Of a stretch of DNA of 8,628 bases, positions 1 through 5,831 are shown piece by piece. The stretch comes from Planctomycetaceae bacterium (GTDB lineage Bacteria; Planctomycetota; Planctomycetia; Pirellulales; Pirellulaceae), in the NCBI GenBank assembly GCA_007695205.1, contig REEF01000595.1, positions 1-8,628 of the forward strand, given 5' to 3'. The translations under genes and the position numbers were made by a program. Numbering within the stretch: the stretch's first letter is position 1; the number at the start of each line of letters is the position of its first letter. The notes beneath the pieces were generated by a model. That model worked only from the letters and a program-made list of their open reading frames with translations. It searched no databases and was not told the DNA's origin.

Positions 1-33
1 AAACGACTCCCGACCCCTTCCGTCGATTCCACC

Positions 34-58
34 AAAAAAAACACCTGGCCGGGTGCTT
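34..58 (-). terminator. Rho-independent terminator of the FHA gene
   Basis: Read on the minus strand, a CACC/GGTG stem (positions 55-52 and 45-42) closes a six-base loop. It can be lengthened by a G-U and an A-U pair, and is followed at once by eight T residues (41-34). It lies about 20 bases past the FHA stop codon. The stem is short but GC-rich and the U-tract is long, so this is a good intrinsic terminator. The plus strand has no T-run after the hairpin, so it acts in one direction only. Confidence 0.75.
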
Positions 59-77
59 AGAGCGACGGCCATCACCG

Positions 78-542
78 TCAGTCGACGTCCCGCAAAAACG
101 CCTGGACTTCGCCGTCGTCTTCACGCTGCGGAGCCAGATCGGACAGGTCCTCCGTATCGGGCGTTCCTTCACTATCTGGCGATGCTGATCGTTCGGCTGC
201 CTGCGTCGAACCGTCTGATACTGGAAAACGATTCGCATCCGTCGCCTCGTACACAGCCCGAAAGGTGATCGTCCCCAGGGTCAAGAGACCACCGGGAGGC
301 AGGATTTCCTGCTGGATTCGATGTTGGTCCACGAAGGTCCCGTTCAGCGAGCCGAGATCGCGAACCAACAAAAAACCCTGATGCTCCACGATTTCACAAT
401 GCCTACGGCTGACCAGGGGATGAGGCAGCACCAAGCTGGCCTGCCGTCCCCGACCGATGACGACCGGCAATCGCAGTTTGATTTCTTTCGGCGTGATTTG
501 GCTGCCGACGACGACCAGTTTTGCGTCCATCGGAGTTTCCAT
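78..542 (-). CDS. FHA domain protein with acidic C-terminal tail
   Basis: A 154-residue cytoplasmic protein with one forkhead-associated domain in roughly residues 8-98. The family hallmarks are present in order: GR at 30-31, SRRH at 45-48 and SLNGT at 65-69. R31, S45 and N67 correspond to residues that usually contact phosphothreonine, so it probably binds a phosphothreonine peptide made by a Ser/Thr kinase. Residues about 105-154 are rich in Ser, Thr, Asp and Glu and look disordered; this tail could carry phosphosites itself. There is no signal peptide or membrane segment. The start is uncertain: an ATG at residue 5 (position 530) has a GGAA six bases upstream, whereas the ATG at 542 has no clear ribosome site. 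It is a single gene, divergent from tRNA-Gly/tig and ending at its own terminator. Its partner kinase is not in the window, so its specific role is unknown. Confidence 0.85.
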   Translation of the reverse strand: METPMDAKLVVVGSQITPKEIKLRLPVVIGRGRQASLVLPHPLVSRRHCEIVEHQGFLLVRDLGSLNGTFVDQHRIQQEILPPGGLLTLGTITFRAVYEATDANRFPVSDGSTQAAERSASPDSEGTPDTEDLSDLAPQREDDGEVQAFLRDVD

Positions 543-586
543 AGATTTGCCGTGGGATGATGACTTTTGGAGGGAAAACCTCTACC

Positions 587-615
587 AGTCTAGCTTGGTC
601 GAAGACGCTGGGCAA
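587..615 (-). promoter_or_regulatory. possible promoter for the FHA gene
   Basis: On the minus strand, TTGCCC (615-610) lies 17 bases before TAGACT (592-587). Each hexamer matches the sigma-70 consensus at four of six positions, and the site would give a leader of about 40 bases before the FHA start. The match is modest and in a region where some promoter is needed, so this is only a candidate. Confidence 0.3.
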
Positions 616-620
616 CACCT

Positions 621-661
621 AAGTGCAAACGAGCAGAAGGTTTGAGCCATTTTTTGCACTT
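621..661. repeat. perfect 9-bp inverted repeat upstream of the tRNA/tig promoter
   Basis: The arms AAGTGCAAA (621-629) and TTTGCACTT (653-661) are exact reverse complements separated by 23 bases. The 3' arm ends about 15 bases before the -35 hexamer of the plus-strand promoter, and the repeat also lies in or just upstream of the possible FHA promoter. This position suits an operator or activator site for one or both divergent transcripts. A transcribed stem-loop in an upstream-initiated RNA is also possible. No T-run follows, so it is not a terminator. Confidence 0.5.
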
Positions 662-676
662 CGTGCCAGAGCCCTA

Positions 677-704
677 TTGCAAGGTCGGTCAAGAAATCTA
701 TAAT
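677..704 (+). promoter_or_regulatory. sigma-70-type promoter for tRNA-Gly and probably tig
   Basis: TTGCAA (677-682, four of six consensus bases) is followed after 16 bases by a perfect TATAAT (699-704). Transcription would begin near 711, giving a leader of about 55 bases before the tRNA. It is the best promoter match I found in the window. As no other clear promoter lies between the tRNA and tig, it probably also drives tig and perhaps the clpP genes. Confidence 0.7.
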
Positions 705-766
705 TTCCATCAAGCTGCCGGGAACGAAGTTTCCTGCGGCGACAATTCGACGTTCGAATGCCAAGT

Positions 767-839
767 GCGGGTGTAGCTCAGTTGGCAGAGCACAACGTTG
801 CCAACGTTGTTGTCGTGGGTTCGAATCCCATCACCCGCT
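767..839 (+). tRNA. tRNA-Gly (GCC anticodon)
   Basis: A 73-base cloverleaf with every helix intact. The acceptor stem pairs GCGGGTG (767-773) with CACCCGC (832-838). The D arm is GCTC/GAGC with a GG-containing loop, the anticodon stem is CAACG/CGTTG, the loop is TTGCCAA with anticodon GCC, and the T arm carries TTCGAAT. The discriminator base is U, as expected for bacterial tRNA-Gly. The CCA end is not encoded, so it must be added after transcription. A run of six T residues begins at 841, two bases after the tRNA, and could cause partial termination or help 3' processing. The next gene, tig, begins 51 bases downstream on the same strand. Confidence 0.97.
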
Positions 840-890
840 CTTTTTTACTTTTCCACGTCGGTTCTTGCTGCGAGCAGAGATACACCAATC

Positions 891-2417
891 ATGACGGAAA
901 CGGAAAACAACGAAGTATTAGGTACGGAAGACCCCACCTCGGAAGAGATTCTTGACGAATCGTCGGAGGCGTTGAAGGAGCCGCTGACCCTTGAGGTGAA
1001 GGTGGATTCTCCGAGTTCCTGCCAACGGCATCTGACGGTCACGGTCTCTCGGGAGGATGTCGATCGCTATCTGGACGAGCAGTACGACGAACTGCTGCCC
1101 AAGGCCGAAGTTCCCGGCTTTCGGCCGGGAAAAGCCCCCAGACAATTGGTGGTCAGCCGCTTCAAAGAGCATGTCAGCGAGCAGGTGAAAGCCAAGCTGT
1201 TGATGGATAGCATGACTCAGTTGAGCGACGAGCATCAGTTTTCGCCGATCAGCGAACCGGACATTGATCTGAATGCCGTCGTCTTTCCCGACGACGGTCC
1301 GTTGACGTTCGAGTTCGATCTGGAGGTGCGTCCCGAATTTGAACTGCCTGAGTGGCGTGGGTTGACACTGGAAAAACCGGTTCACGAGATCACCGACGAG
1401 GACATCGATAGGCAGTTGAGTTCCCTGCTGCACAAGTTCGGCAAGGTAGTCGAGCAGGACGGGCCAGCGGAAATGGGCGATATGGTGACGCTCGAGCTGG
1501 AGACGGTCCTGGGCGAACGCGTTGTTTCTCGCAGCGATCCGATACGAGTTTCGCTAAAGCCCGTGCTGAGTTTGAGGGATGCGAAGATCGACGATTTTAG
1601 CGGTGTGGTCGGCGGTGCGGCAGCGGGTGAGCGTCGCGAGACGGAAGTCACGTTAAGCAGTACTACGTCGGACAGTTCGCTGGCCGGACAGACGGTGCGG
1701 GTGATTTTCCACGTGCAGAAGATTGAACGCGTCGAGCTTCCTAAACTGACGGCATCCTTTTTGGAAGAAGTTGGTGGTTTCAAAAGTGAAGCAGAACTGA
1801 GGGATTTGGTCGCCAATTCGATTGCGAGGCAGCAGGATTACCGCTCCAACCAGTCGGTACGCGATCAAATCACGCGCAGTTTGACGGACACAGCGACCTG
1901 GGACCTTCCACCTTCGCTTTTGGAGCGACAATCGCGTCGCGAGCTACGTCGGACCGTTTTGGAACTGCAATCCAGTGGTTATTCCAACGAAATGATTCAG
2001 GCGCACGCCAATCAGTTGCAGCAAAACATCCTGGAGCATACAGCGAGGGCTCTGAAAGAACACTTCATCCTGGAACGGATCGCCGAAGAAGAGAAGATCG
2101 ATGTCGAGGAGCAGGATTACGATGTAGAGATCCAGCGGATTGCGGAACAGGAAGGCATTCCGCCTCGCCGGGTTCGTGCTCGCCTGGAAAAGCGGGGTGA
2201 TTTGGACGCTTTGCGGAATCAGATCCTGGAACGCAAAGTGATCGACAAAATCGTTTCCCACGCCACGGTGATCGATACGCCGGAGGAAGTGATGCGACGT
2301 GGCGGCCCGTCCGACGATGTGACCGCCATCGACTATTCTCTGGTGAGACGCCGGGACGCCTCGGCGATCCCCGAAGCCAAACACGGGGAAGAAGCCAGCA
2401 AGAAGTTGCCTTCGTGA
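891..2417 (+). CDS. tig: trigger factor, ribosome-associated chaperone
   Basis: A 508-residue trigger factor (E. coli has 432), which binds the ribosome near the exit tunnel and shields nascent chains. The ribosome-docking signature GFRPGK is at residues 76-81, about 33 residues later than in E. coli, because of an acidic Glu/Asp/Ser-rich N-terminal extension. The N-terminal domain spans about 34-150 and the PPIase region about 186-282. The C-terminal helical chaperone region runs from about 283 to 465, entered through the conserved ELPKLTASF-like junction. The PPIase segment aligns at its edges but lacks a recognisable GxxxxIPGFE-type active-site stretch, so isomerase activity is doubtful. 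I chose the ATG at 891; the frame stays open upstream to 798, but that would start inside the tRNA. The ribosome site is weak (GCAGAGA). A basic, loosely conserved tail follows residue 465. It lies 108 bases before clpP, a pairing common in bacteria. Confidence 0.95.
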   Translation: MTETENNEVLGTEDPTSEEILDESSEALKEPLTLEVKVDSPSSCQRHLTVTVSREDVDRYLDEQYDELLPKAEVPGFRPGKAPRQLVVSRFKEHVSEQVKAKLLMDSMTQLSDEHQFSPISEPDIDLNAVVFPDDGPLTFEFDLEVRPEFELPEWRGLTLEKPVHEITDEDIDRQLSSLLHKFGKVVEQDGPAEMGDMVTLELETVLGERVVSRSDPIRVSLKPVLSLRDAKIDDFSGVVGGAAAGERRETEVTLSSTTSDSSLAGQTVRVIFHVQKIERVELPKLTASFLEEVGGFKSEAELRDLVANSIARQQDYRSNQSVRDQITRSLTDTATWDLPPSLLERQSRRELRRTVLELQSSGYSNEMIQAHANQLQQNILEHTARALKEHFILERIAEEEKIDVEEQDYDVEIQRIAEQEGIPPRRVRARLEKRGDLDALRNQILERKVIDKIVSHATVIDTPEEVMRRGGPSDDVTAIDYSLVRRRDASAIPEAKHGEEASKKLPS

Positions 2418-2525
2418 TTCGACGGTTCCTGTATCGCGACGACGACGGCTGCTGCTTGCGAATGATGTTTTTGGGCTGGCGGCCCGCTCCGTCCACGCCA
2501 CTGTTTTCCAAGGACTGAAATAACT

Positions 2526-3158
2526 ATGAGCGGACAGCATCCGTTTCCCATGTTCGACGCCTATTCGTACCAGTCGTACCAGCGACAGCGGCAATTGACG
2601 CTGGGCGACCTGCTGCTGGAAAATCGAATCGTCTTCCTGCAAGGCGAAATCTATACGGGCAATGCGAACGAAGTCGTGATGAAATTGCTGTATTTACAGA
2701 GCGAGAATCGGCGGAAGGATATTCATTTCTATCTCAACTCGCCCGGGGGCGATGTCGTCGCGACCTTGGCGATTTACGACACGATGCAGGTGCTGACCTG
2801 CCCGGTGGCCACCTACTGTGTCGGTCAGGCGGCCAGCGGCGCTGCGGTCTTGCTGGCGGGTGGCACGAAGGGAAAACGTTTCGCACTGCCCCATTCCCGC
2901 GTGATGCTGCATCAGCCGTACGGTGGGGTCGGGGGCCAGATCAGCGATATCGAGATCCAGGCTCGCGAGATCTTTCGAAATCGTGAAATGCTGAATGAAA
3001 TCCTGGCTCGCCACACCGAAAAACCCATAGAACAACTGGCCAAGGACACCGATCGCGATTTTTTCCTGAGCGCCCAGGAAGCGAAAGCGTACGGGTTGGT
3101 CGACGAGATCCTGACGAAACCGGAAGTCCCCGCCGACGCGGAAGATGCGGAAGACTGA
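2526..3158 (+). CDS. clpP: ClpP protease subunit, divergent paralogue (first of two)
   Basis: A 210-residue ClpP serine peptidase subunit, which forms the barrel that degrades proteins fed by a Clp ATPase. The triad is complete: S104 in GQAASGAAVLL, H129 in MLHQP and D178 in DTDRDFF. The residue after the catalytic serine is Gly, where most ClpPs have Met; mycobacterial ClpP2 (Ala there) shows a similar change. The N-terminus is unusual: the canonical axial-loop segment (SRGERxxDIYSRLL type) is replaced by a Tyr/Gln/Arg-rich stretch, YQSYQRQRQLTLGDLLLENR (15-34). The C-terminus ends in an acidic tail. A Shine-Dalgarno AAGGA (2510-2514) supports the ATG. The gene follows tig and precedes a canonical clpP by 42 bases, so the two subunits probably form mixed or stacked rings. 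Confidence 0.95.
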   Translation: MSGQHPFPMFDAYSYQSYQRQRQLTLGDLLLENRIVFLQGEIYTGNANEVVMKLLYLQSENRRKDIHFYLNSPGGDVVATLAIYDTMQVLTCPVATYCVGQAASGAAVLLAGGTKGKRFALPHSRVMLHQPYGGVGGQISDIEIQAREIFRNREMLNEILARHTEKPIEQLAKDTDRDFFLSAQEAKAYGLVDEILTKPEVPADAEDAED

Positions 3159-3182
3159 GCCGAATCAACTGAGCCGAATTCA
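3154..3182 (+). repeat. 14/15-bp tandem duplication across the clpP stop codon
   Basis: ACTGAGCCGAATCA (3154-3167) is followed directly by ACTGAGCCGAATTCA (3168-3182); the copies differ by one inserted T. The first copy contains the TGA stop of the upstream clpP. The duplication fills most of the 42-base gap and moves the second clpP's ribosome site away from the upstream stop. It is probably a slippage product. Confidence 0.8.
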
Positions 3183-3200
3183 AACGGAGCGAGAGCTGAT

Positions 3201-3800
3201 ATGCCGTTAATCCCCATTGTTGTCGAGAAAAGTGGCCGGGAAGAACGCGCCTACGATATTTACAGCCGATTGCTGAAAGATCGGATTATCTTCCTGGGCT
3301 CGGGAATCAACGACGAAGTATCCAACGCGATCGTCGCTCAGTTGCTGTTCCTCCAATCGGATGATCCCAAGTCGGATATCCATGTCTACATCAATTCGCC
3401 AGGCGGCAGCGTCACGGCCGGGATGGCAATCTACGACACGATGCAATTCGTCAGTTGTGATGTGGCAACCTACTGCATCGGCCAGGCGGCGTCGATGGGC
3501 GCTGTTTTGTTGACGGCCGGAACGAAGGGCAAGCGTTTCGCGCTGCCCAACGCTCGTATCATGATCCATCAACCGCTGGCTGGTATGCAAGGCACGACCG
3601 AAGAGATCATGATCCATGCCCGAGAACTGCAGCGAATCAAGCAGCGGATGAACGAGATCCTGCTGAAGCATACCGGCCATTCGCTGGAGAAGATCGAGAA
3701 GGATACGGACCGGGATCGCTTCATGACCTCCGAAGAAGCCCGCGACTATGGCCTGGTCGATCAAGTGGTCGAGAGCATGGCTGCCACCAAGATCAATTGA
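3201..3800 (+). CDS. clpP: ClpP protease subunit, canonical (second of two)
   Basis: A 199-residue ClpP very close to the standard form. The triad is S98 in GQAASMGAVLL, H123 in MIHQP and D172 in DTDRDRF. The N-terminal axial loop is canonical (SGREERAYDIYSRLL, 11-25), which normally gates the pore and contacts ClpX/ClpA. The start is supported by purine-rich sites GGAG (3186-3189) and GAGAG (3191-3195), and no long propeptide is present. By eye it shares about half its residues with the upstream ClpP over the core, so the pair are old paralogues and not a recent duplication. It ends the plus-strand tRNA-tig-clpP-clpP block. No clpX follows within the window, so the partner ATPase is encoded elsewhere. 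Confidence 0.97.
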   Translation: MPLIPIVVEKSGREERAYDIYSRLLKDRIIFLGSGINDEVSNAIVAQLLFLQSDDPKSDIHVYINSPGGSVTAGMAIYDTMQFVSCDVATYCIGQAASMGAVLLTAGTKGKRFALPNARIMIHQPLAGMQGTTEEIMIHARELQRIKQRMNEILLKHTGHSLEKIEKDTDRDRFMTSEEARDYGLVDQVVESMAATKIN

Positions 3801-4018
3801 TCTGCGCACTTGCGGTCGATTTCGACCAGATGGGCATCCTAAGTCCACCTTGGGTTCGCACCCATGGCTATTGCATGACATCGCTTCGCGATTTGAGTGG
3901 CTGATCCAACCACTGGAGGATTTTCGCGCCCCAGATCACCAGTTCATGGAAGAATCAAACAAACTGAACACGCCAGGTCTGCGGGTTACGAATCATACGG
4001 GATAAGGACAACCGATGC
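3801..4018. other. convergent intergenic gap with four short hairpins
   Basis: No gene is supported here. Four small perfect inverted repeats lie in a row: GGTCG/CGACC (3814-3827), TGGGT/ACCCA (3851-3864), ATCGC/GCGAT with a three-base loop (3880-3892) and AGTGG/CCACT (3896-3914). None is followed by a T-run on either strand. They may help end transcription of clpP or holB through a Rho-dependent route, or protect 3' ends, but the sequence does not show a classical terminator. The rest (about 3915-4018) shows nothing recognisable. Confidence 0.5.
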
Positions 4019-5098
4019 CTACAGCCAGCTCGGGGCCAACGGGCTGGCGGATCGGGTGGTGGTGGCTAGATCGTCCAGCCAGCATTCCAGCAAGGTGGCC
4101 TGATTGGCGTTGGCCTGGACCTGATTCTGAGCATCCAAGCAGCGTTCCAGGCAGGCCGCAGCGGTTTCTGCGTCCCCGGGCCAGGCGTTCAGGGCGGCCG
4201 CGACGGCTTGGTGCATGGGCCGATCGCCTTCGATGGGCACGCCACTGCACGAACGCATCATCTGGCGATAGAACTCGCCGGCCATGCCCATCACCTGGAC
4301 GATCCGTTCGCGTTTGGCGGACGGATCTTTGCCCGCCCCATCGACGAATGCCGCCAATTCCTTACTGAATTTGACAGAATCCCAGTCAGCCAAACTAAGC
4401 TGGTCCAGCAGCGATTGCCGGAACTCGTCCAAAGCAGCGTCATCCAGTTCCAACGCACGCTGCAAGCTGCCGCCGCTGAGCGCCGCCAGTCGCGCCGCTT
4501 GGCGTGGGTCGCCGATCATGTCGTGTTCGACGAGCAGATCCGCCACCAGGGACTCGTCCAGTGGTCGGAAGCGGATGATTTGGGATCGGGACCGAATGGT
4601 GGGCAACTGCCGCTGCTCGCTGGTCCCGATCAGGATCAGCAGCGTACGAGGCGGTGGTTCTTCCAGCGTTTTCAGCAGGCAGTTGGCGCCTTCCTGCCTC
4701 AAGAAGTCCGCGTCCTCGATGATCCCGATCTTGTAACCGCCTCGAAAGGACTTCATCGACATGCGGAAGCACAGCCCTTCGCGCATGCGGTGTTCTCGGT
4801 CGCCGATGAACAATTCCAGCGGAATGTAGCTGCGGTCTTTGGGCTTGCTAACCACCTCCAGATCCGGATGCGTCCGCGCGTCGACCTGCTGGCACGCGCT
4901 GCAATGGCCGCAGGGTTCCAAAACATCGGACCGGGATGATTCGCAGAGCATGGCTTTGGCCAATCGCTGGGCGAACGTGCGTTTGCCAATCCCTGGCGGT
5001 CCGATGAACAGGAACGTACTGGCCAGTCGGTTGTTGGCGATCGCTCGGCGAAACTGGTCGATCACCTGATCGTGTCCCTGGATCTCTCCCCAACTCAT
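4019..5098 (-). CDS. holB: DNA polymerase III subunit delta' (clamp loader)
   Basis: A 359-residue AAA+ protein of the DnaX/HolB family, part of the complex that loads the sliding clamp onto primed DNA. Visible features in order: Walker A GPPGIGKRT (33-41), a zinc-module cysteine set C52, C63, C66, C69, a Walker B-like IIEDADFL followed by LLKTLEEPP (141-149), and a sensor/arginine-finger region LPTIRSRSQ (165-173). The family SRC motif reads SRS here. The intact P-loop differs from E. coli delta', which has lost nucleotide binding; many other bacteria keep it. The C-terminal part (from about 220) is weakly conserved. Its start overlaps the tmk stop (ATGA), with AGGAGG seven bases upstream inside tmk, so translation is coupled. 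A DnaX gamma/tau subunit is less likely, given the length and the tmk neighbour. Confidence 0.92.
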   Translation of the reverse strand: MSWGEIQGHDQVIDQFRRAIANNRLASTFLFIGPPGIGKRTFAQRLAKAMLCESSRSDVLEPCGHCSACQQVDARTHPDLEVVSKPKDRSYIPLELFIGDREHRMREGLCFRMSMKSFRGGYKIGIIEDADFLRQEGANCLLKTLEEPPPRTLLILIGTSEQRQLPTIRSRSQIIRFRPLDESLVADLLVEHDMIGDPRQAARLAALSGGSLQRALELDDAALDEFRQSLLDQLSLADWDSVKFSKELAAFVDGAGKDPSAKRERIVQVMGMAGEFYRQMMRSCSGVPIEGDRPMHQAVAAALNAWPGDAETAAACLERCLDAQNQVQANANQATLLECWLDDLATTTRSASPLAPSWL

Positions 5099-5733
5099 CG
5101 GCGGTCCTCCTGAACTTCCGTAGCAAAGGCCTGCGGCCAGCGTGCTTGGACGATGGTTCGGATCTGGTCATGGATCTCGGCGATCTCTCGATCGGCATCG
5201 ATCACCACGACATCGTCGCGTCGTGCCGCCTCGGCCAAAAACCCGCGGCGAACTCGATCCATATAATCCAGGCCGCGCGATTCCATCCGATCGAGCTGGC
5301 CGGTGATCCGTTGTGCCGCTGCGTCGACCGGCATATCCAGCACAAACGTCAGATCCGGTTGAGTTCCGCCGGTGGCCACTCGGCCGACTTGCCACAATTC
5401 AGAGACCTGCAGACCGCCCGCGTGTCCCTGGTAAACGACGTTGGCCAGCAGGAACCGGTCGCAGACCACCTCGCGTTCTTGTCTCAGGGCCGGTTGGATC
5501 ACCTCTTCCACCAATTGGGCTCGGGAGGCCATATACAGCAGCATCTCGGCTCGCCCCCCCAAAGGGATCTCGGCTTTGTGCAGCAGGATTTCTCGTAACC
5601 GTTCGCCCAGCATCGTGCCGCCGGGATCGCGGCAGGTCAGCACGTCATGGCCGCCGTCGCGCAGGAACTGCGCAAAAAGATCCATTTGAGTGGACTTGCC
5701 CGTGCCGTCGATCCCGTCGAAACTGAAGAACAT
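5095..5733 (-). CDS. tmk: thymidylate kinase
   Basis: A 212-residue cytoplasmic dTMP kinase (ATP + dTMP to ADP + dTDP), the usual length for the family. The P-loop is GIDGTGKST (7-15), the TMP-site motif RDPGGT is at 35-40, YMASRAQL at 67-74, DRF at 92-94 with YQG at 101-103, and the LID segment RMESRG at 149-154. Two departures are seen: the almost universal REPGGT is RDPGGT, and the Ser/Thr residues usual between DR(Y/F) and AYQG are replaced by LLANVV. The start ATG at 5733 has GAGGG five bases upstream. The gene overlaps holB by four bases, a tmk-holB arrangement common in bacteria that ties dTTP supply to replication. Confidence 0.95.
   Translation of the reverse strand: MFFSFDGIDGTGKSTQMDLFAQFLRDGGHDVLTCRDPGGTMLGERLREILLHKAEIPLGGRAEMLLYMASRAQLVEEVIQPALRQEREVVCDRFLLANVVYQGHAGGLQVSELWQVGRVATGGTQPDLTFVLDMPVDAAAQRITGQLDRMESRGLDYMDRVRRGFLAEAARRDDVVVIDADREIAEIHDQIRTIVQARWPQAFATEVQEDRR
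5106..5111 (-). promoter_or_regulatory. Shine-Dalgarno site for holB inside tmk
   Basis: A perfect AGGAGG on the minus strand, seven bases before the holB ATG and inside the last codons of tmk. It fixes the holB start at 5098 and supports coupled translation through the ATGA overlap. Confidence 0.85.
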
Positions 5734-5738
5734 GAACG

Positions 5739-5743
5739 CCCTC
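5739..5743 (-). promoter_or_regulatory. Shine-Dalgarno site for tmk
   Basis: GAGGG on the minus strand, five bases upstream of the tmk ATG at 5733. It supports this start, which also places the P-loop at the usual residue 7. Confidence 0.6.
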
Positions 5744-5761
5744 GACTCGATTGCTTGGTCC

Positions 5762-5777
5762 GCCGCCCTGTGGCGGC
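5762..5777. repeat. GC hairpin in the tmk/rlmL divergent gap
   Basis: A perfect 6-bp stem, GCCGCC/GGCGGC, closes a CTGT tetraloop. It lies in the 98-base gap between the divergent tmk and rlmL starts, and could fold in the rlmL leader or the tmk leader. No T-run follows. I saw no clear -35/-10 pair in this gap for either gene. Confidence 0.5.
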
Positions 5778-5831
5778 CACCGATCTTCGAGCGGCCATTT
5801 TAGAGTCCCCATCCTTCACTGGCTACCCGGA

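Noticed and set aside
53..268. Short plus-strand frame at the window start
   Set aside because: It overlaps the FHA gene's tail in antisense and begins within the terminator region; no coding signal is visible.
603..661. CIRCE (HrcA) heat-shock operator
   Set aside because: The arms resemble CIRCE half-sites at about seven of nine positions, but they are in the opposite order and 23 bases apart, not 9. No second half-site lies at the right distance from either arm.
798..890. Upstream extension of the trigger factor reading frame to an ATG at 798
   Set aside because: That start lies inside tRNA-Gly, and the added residues translate the tRNA and its T-rich trailer. The ATG at 891 gives an ordinary acidic N-terminus.
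2473..2485. GGGC/GCCC hairpin between tig and clpP as a terminator
   Set aside because: The stem is only four pairs and the T-run precedes it on the plus strand, so it cannot be an intrinsic terminator for tig.
1944..2642. Long antisense frame opposite tig and the start of clpP
   Set aside because: It crosses the end of tig and the start of clpP, shows no domain, and is explained by codon bias of the genes on the other strand.
3748..4005. Short plus-strand frame after the second clpP
   Set aside because: It starts inside clpP, its sequence is composed of hairpin-rich spacer, and it has no ribosome site or family resemblance.
4024..4048. GCCAGC/GCTGGC hairpin near the holB stop as a terminator
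   Set aside because: The stem lies inside the holB coding end and no T-run follows on the minus strand.
4208..4939. 243-codon plus-strand frame opposite holB
   Set aside because: It shows no recognisable domain and is rich in His, Gln and Arg, as mirror frames in GC-rich genes often are. The minus strand carries clear clamp-loader motifs.
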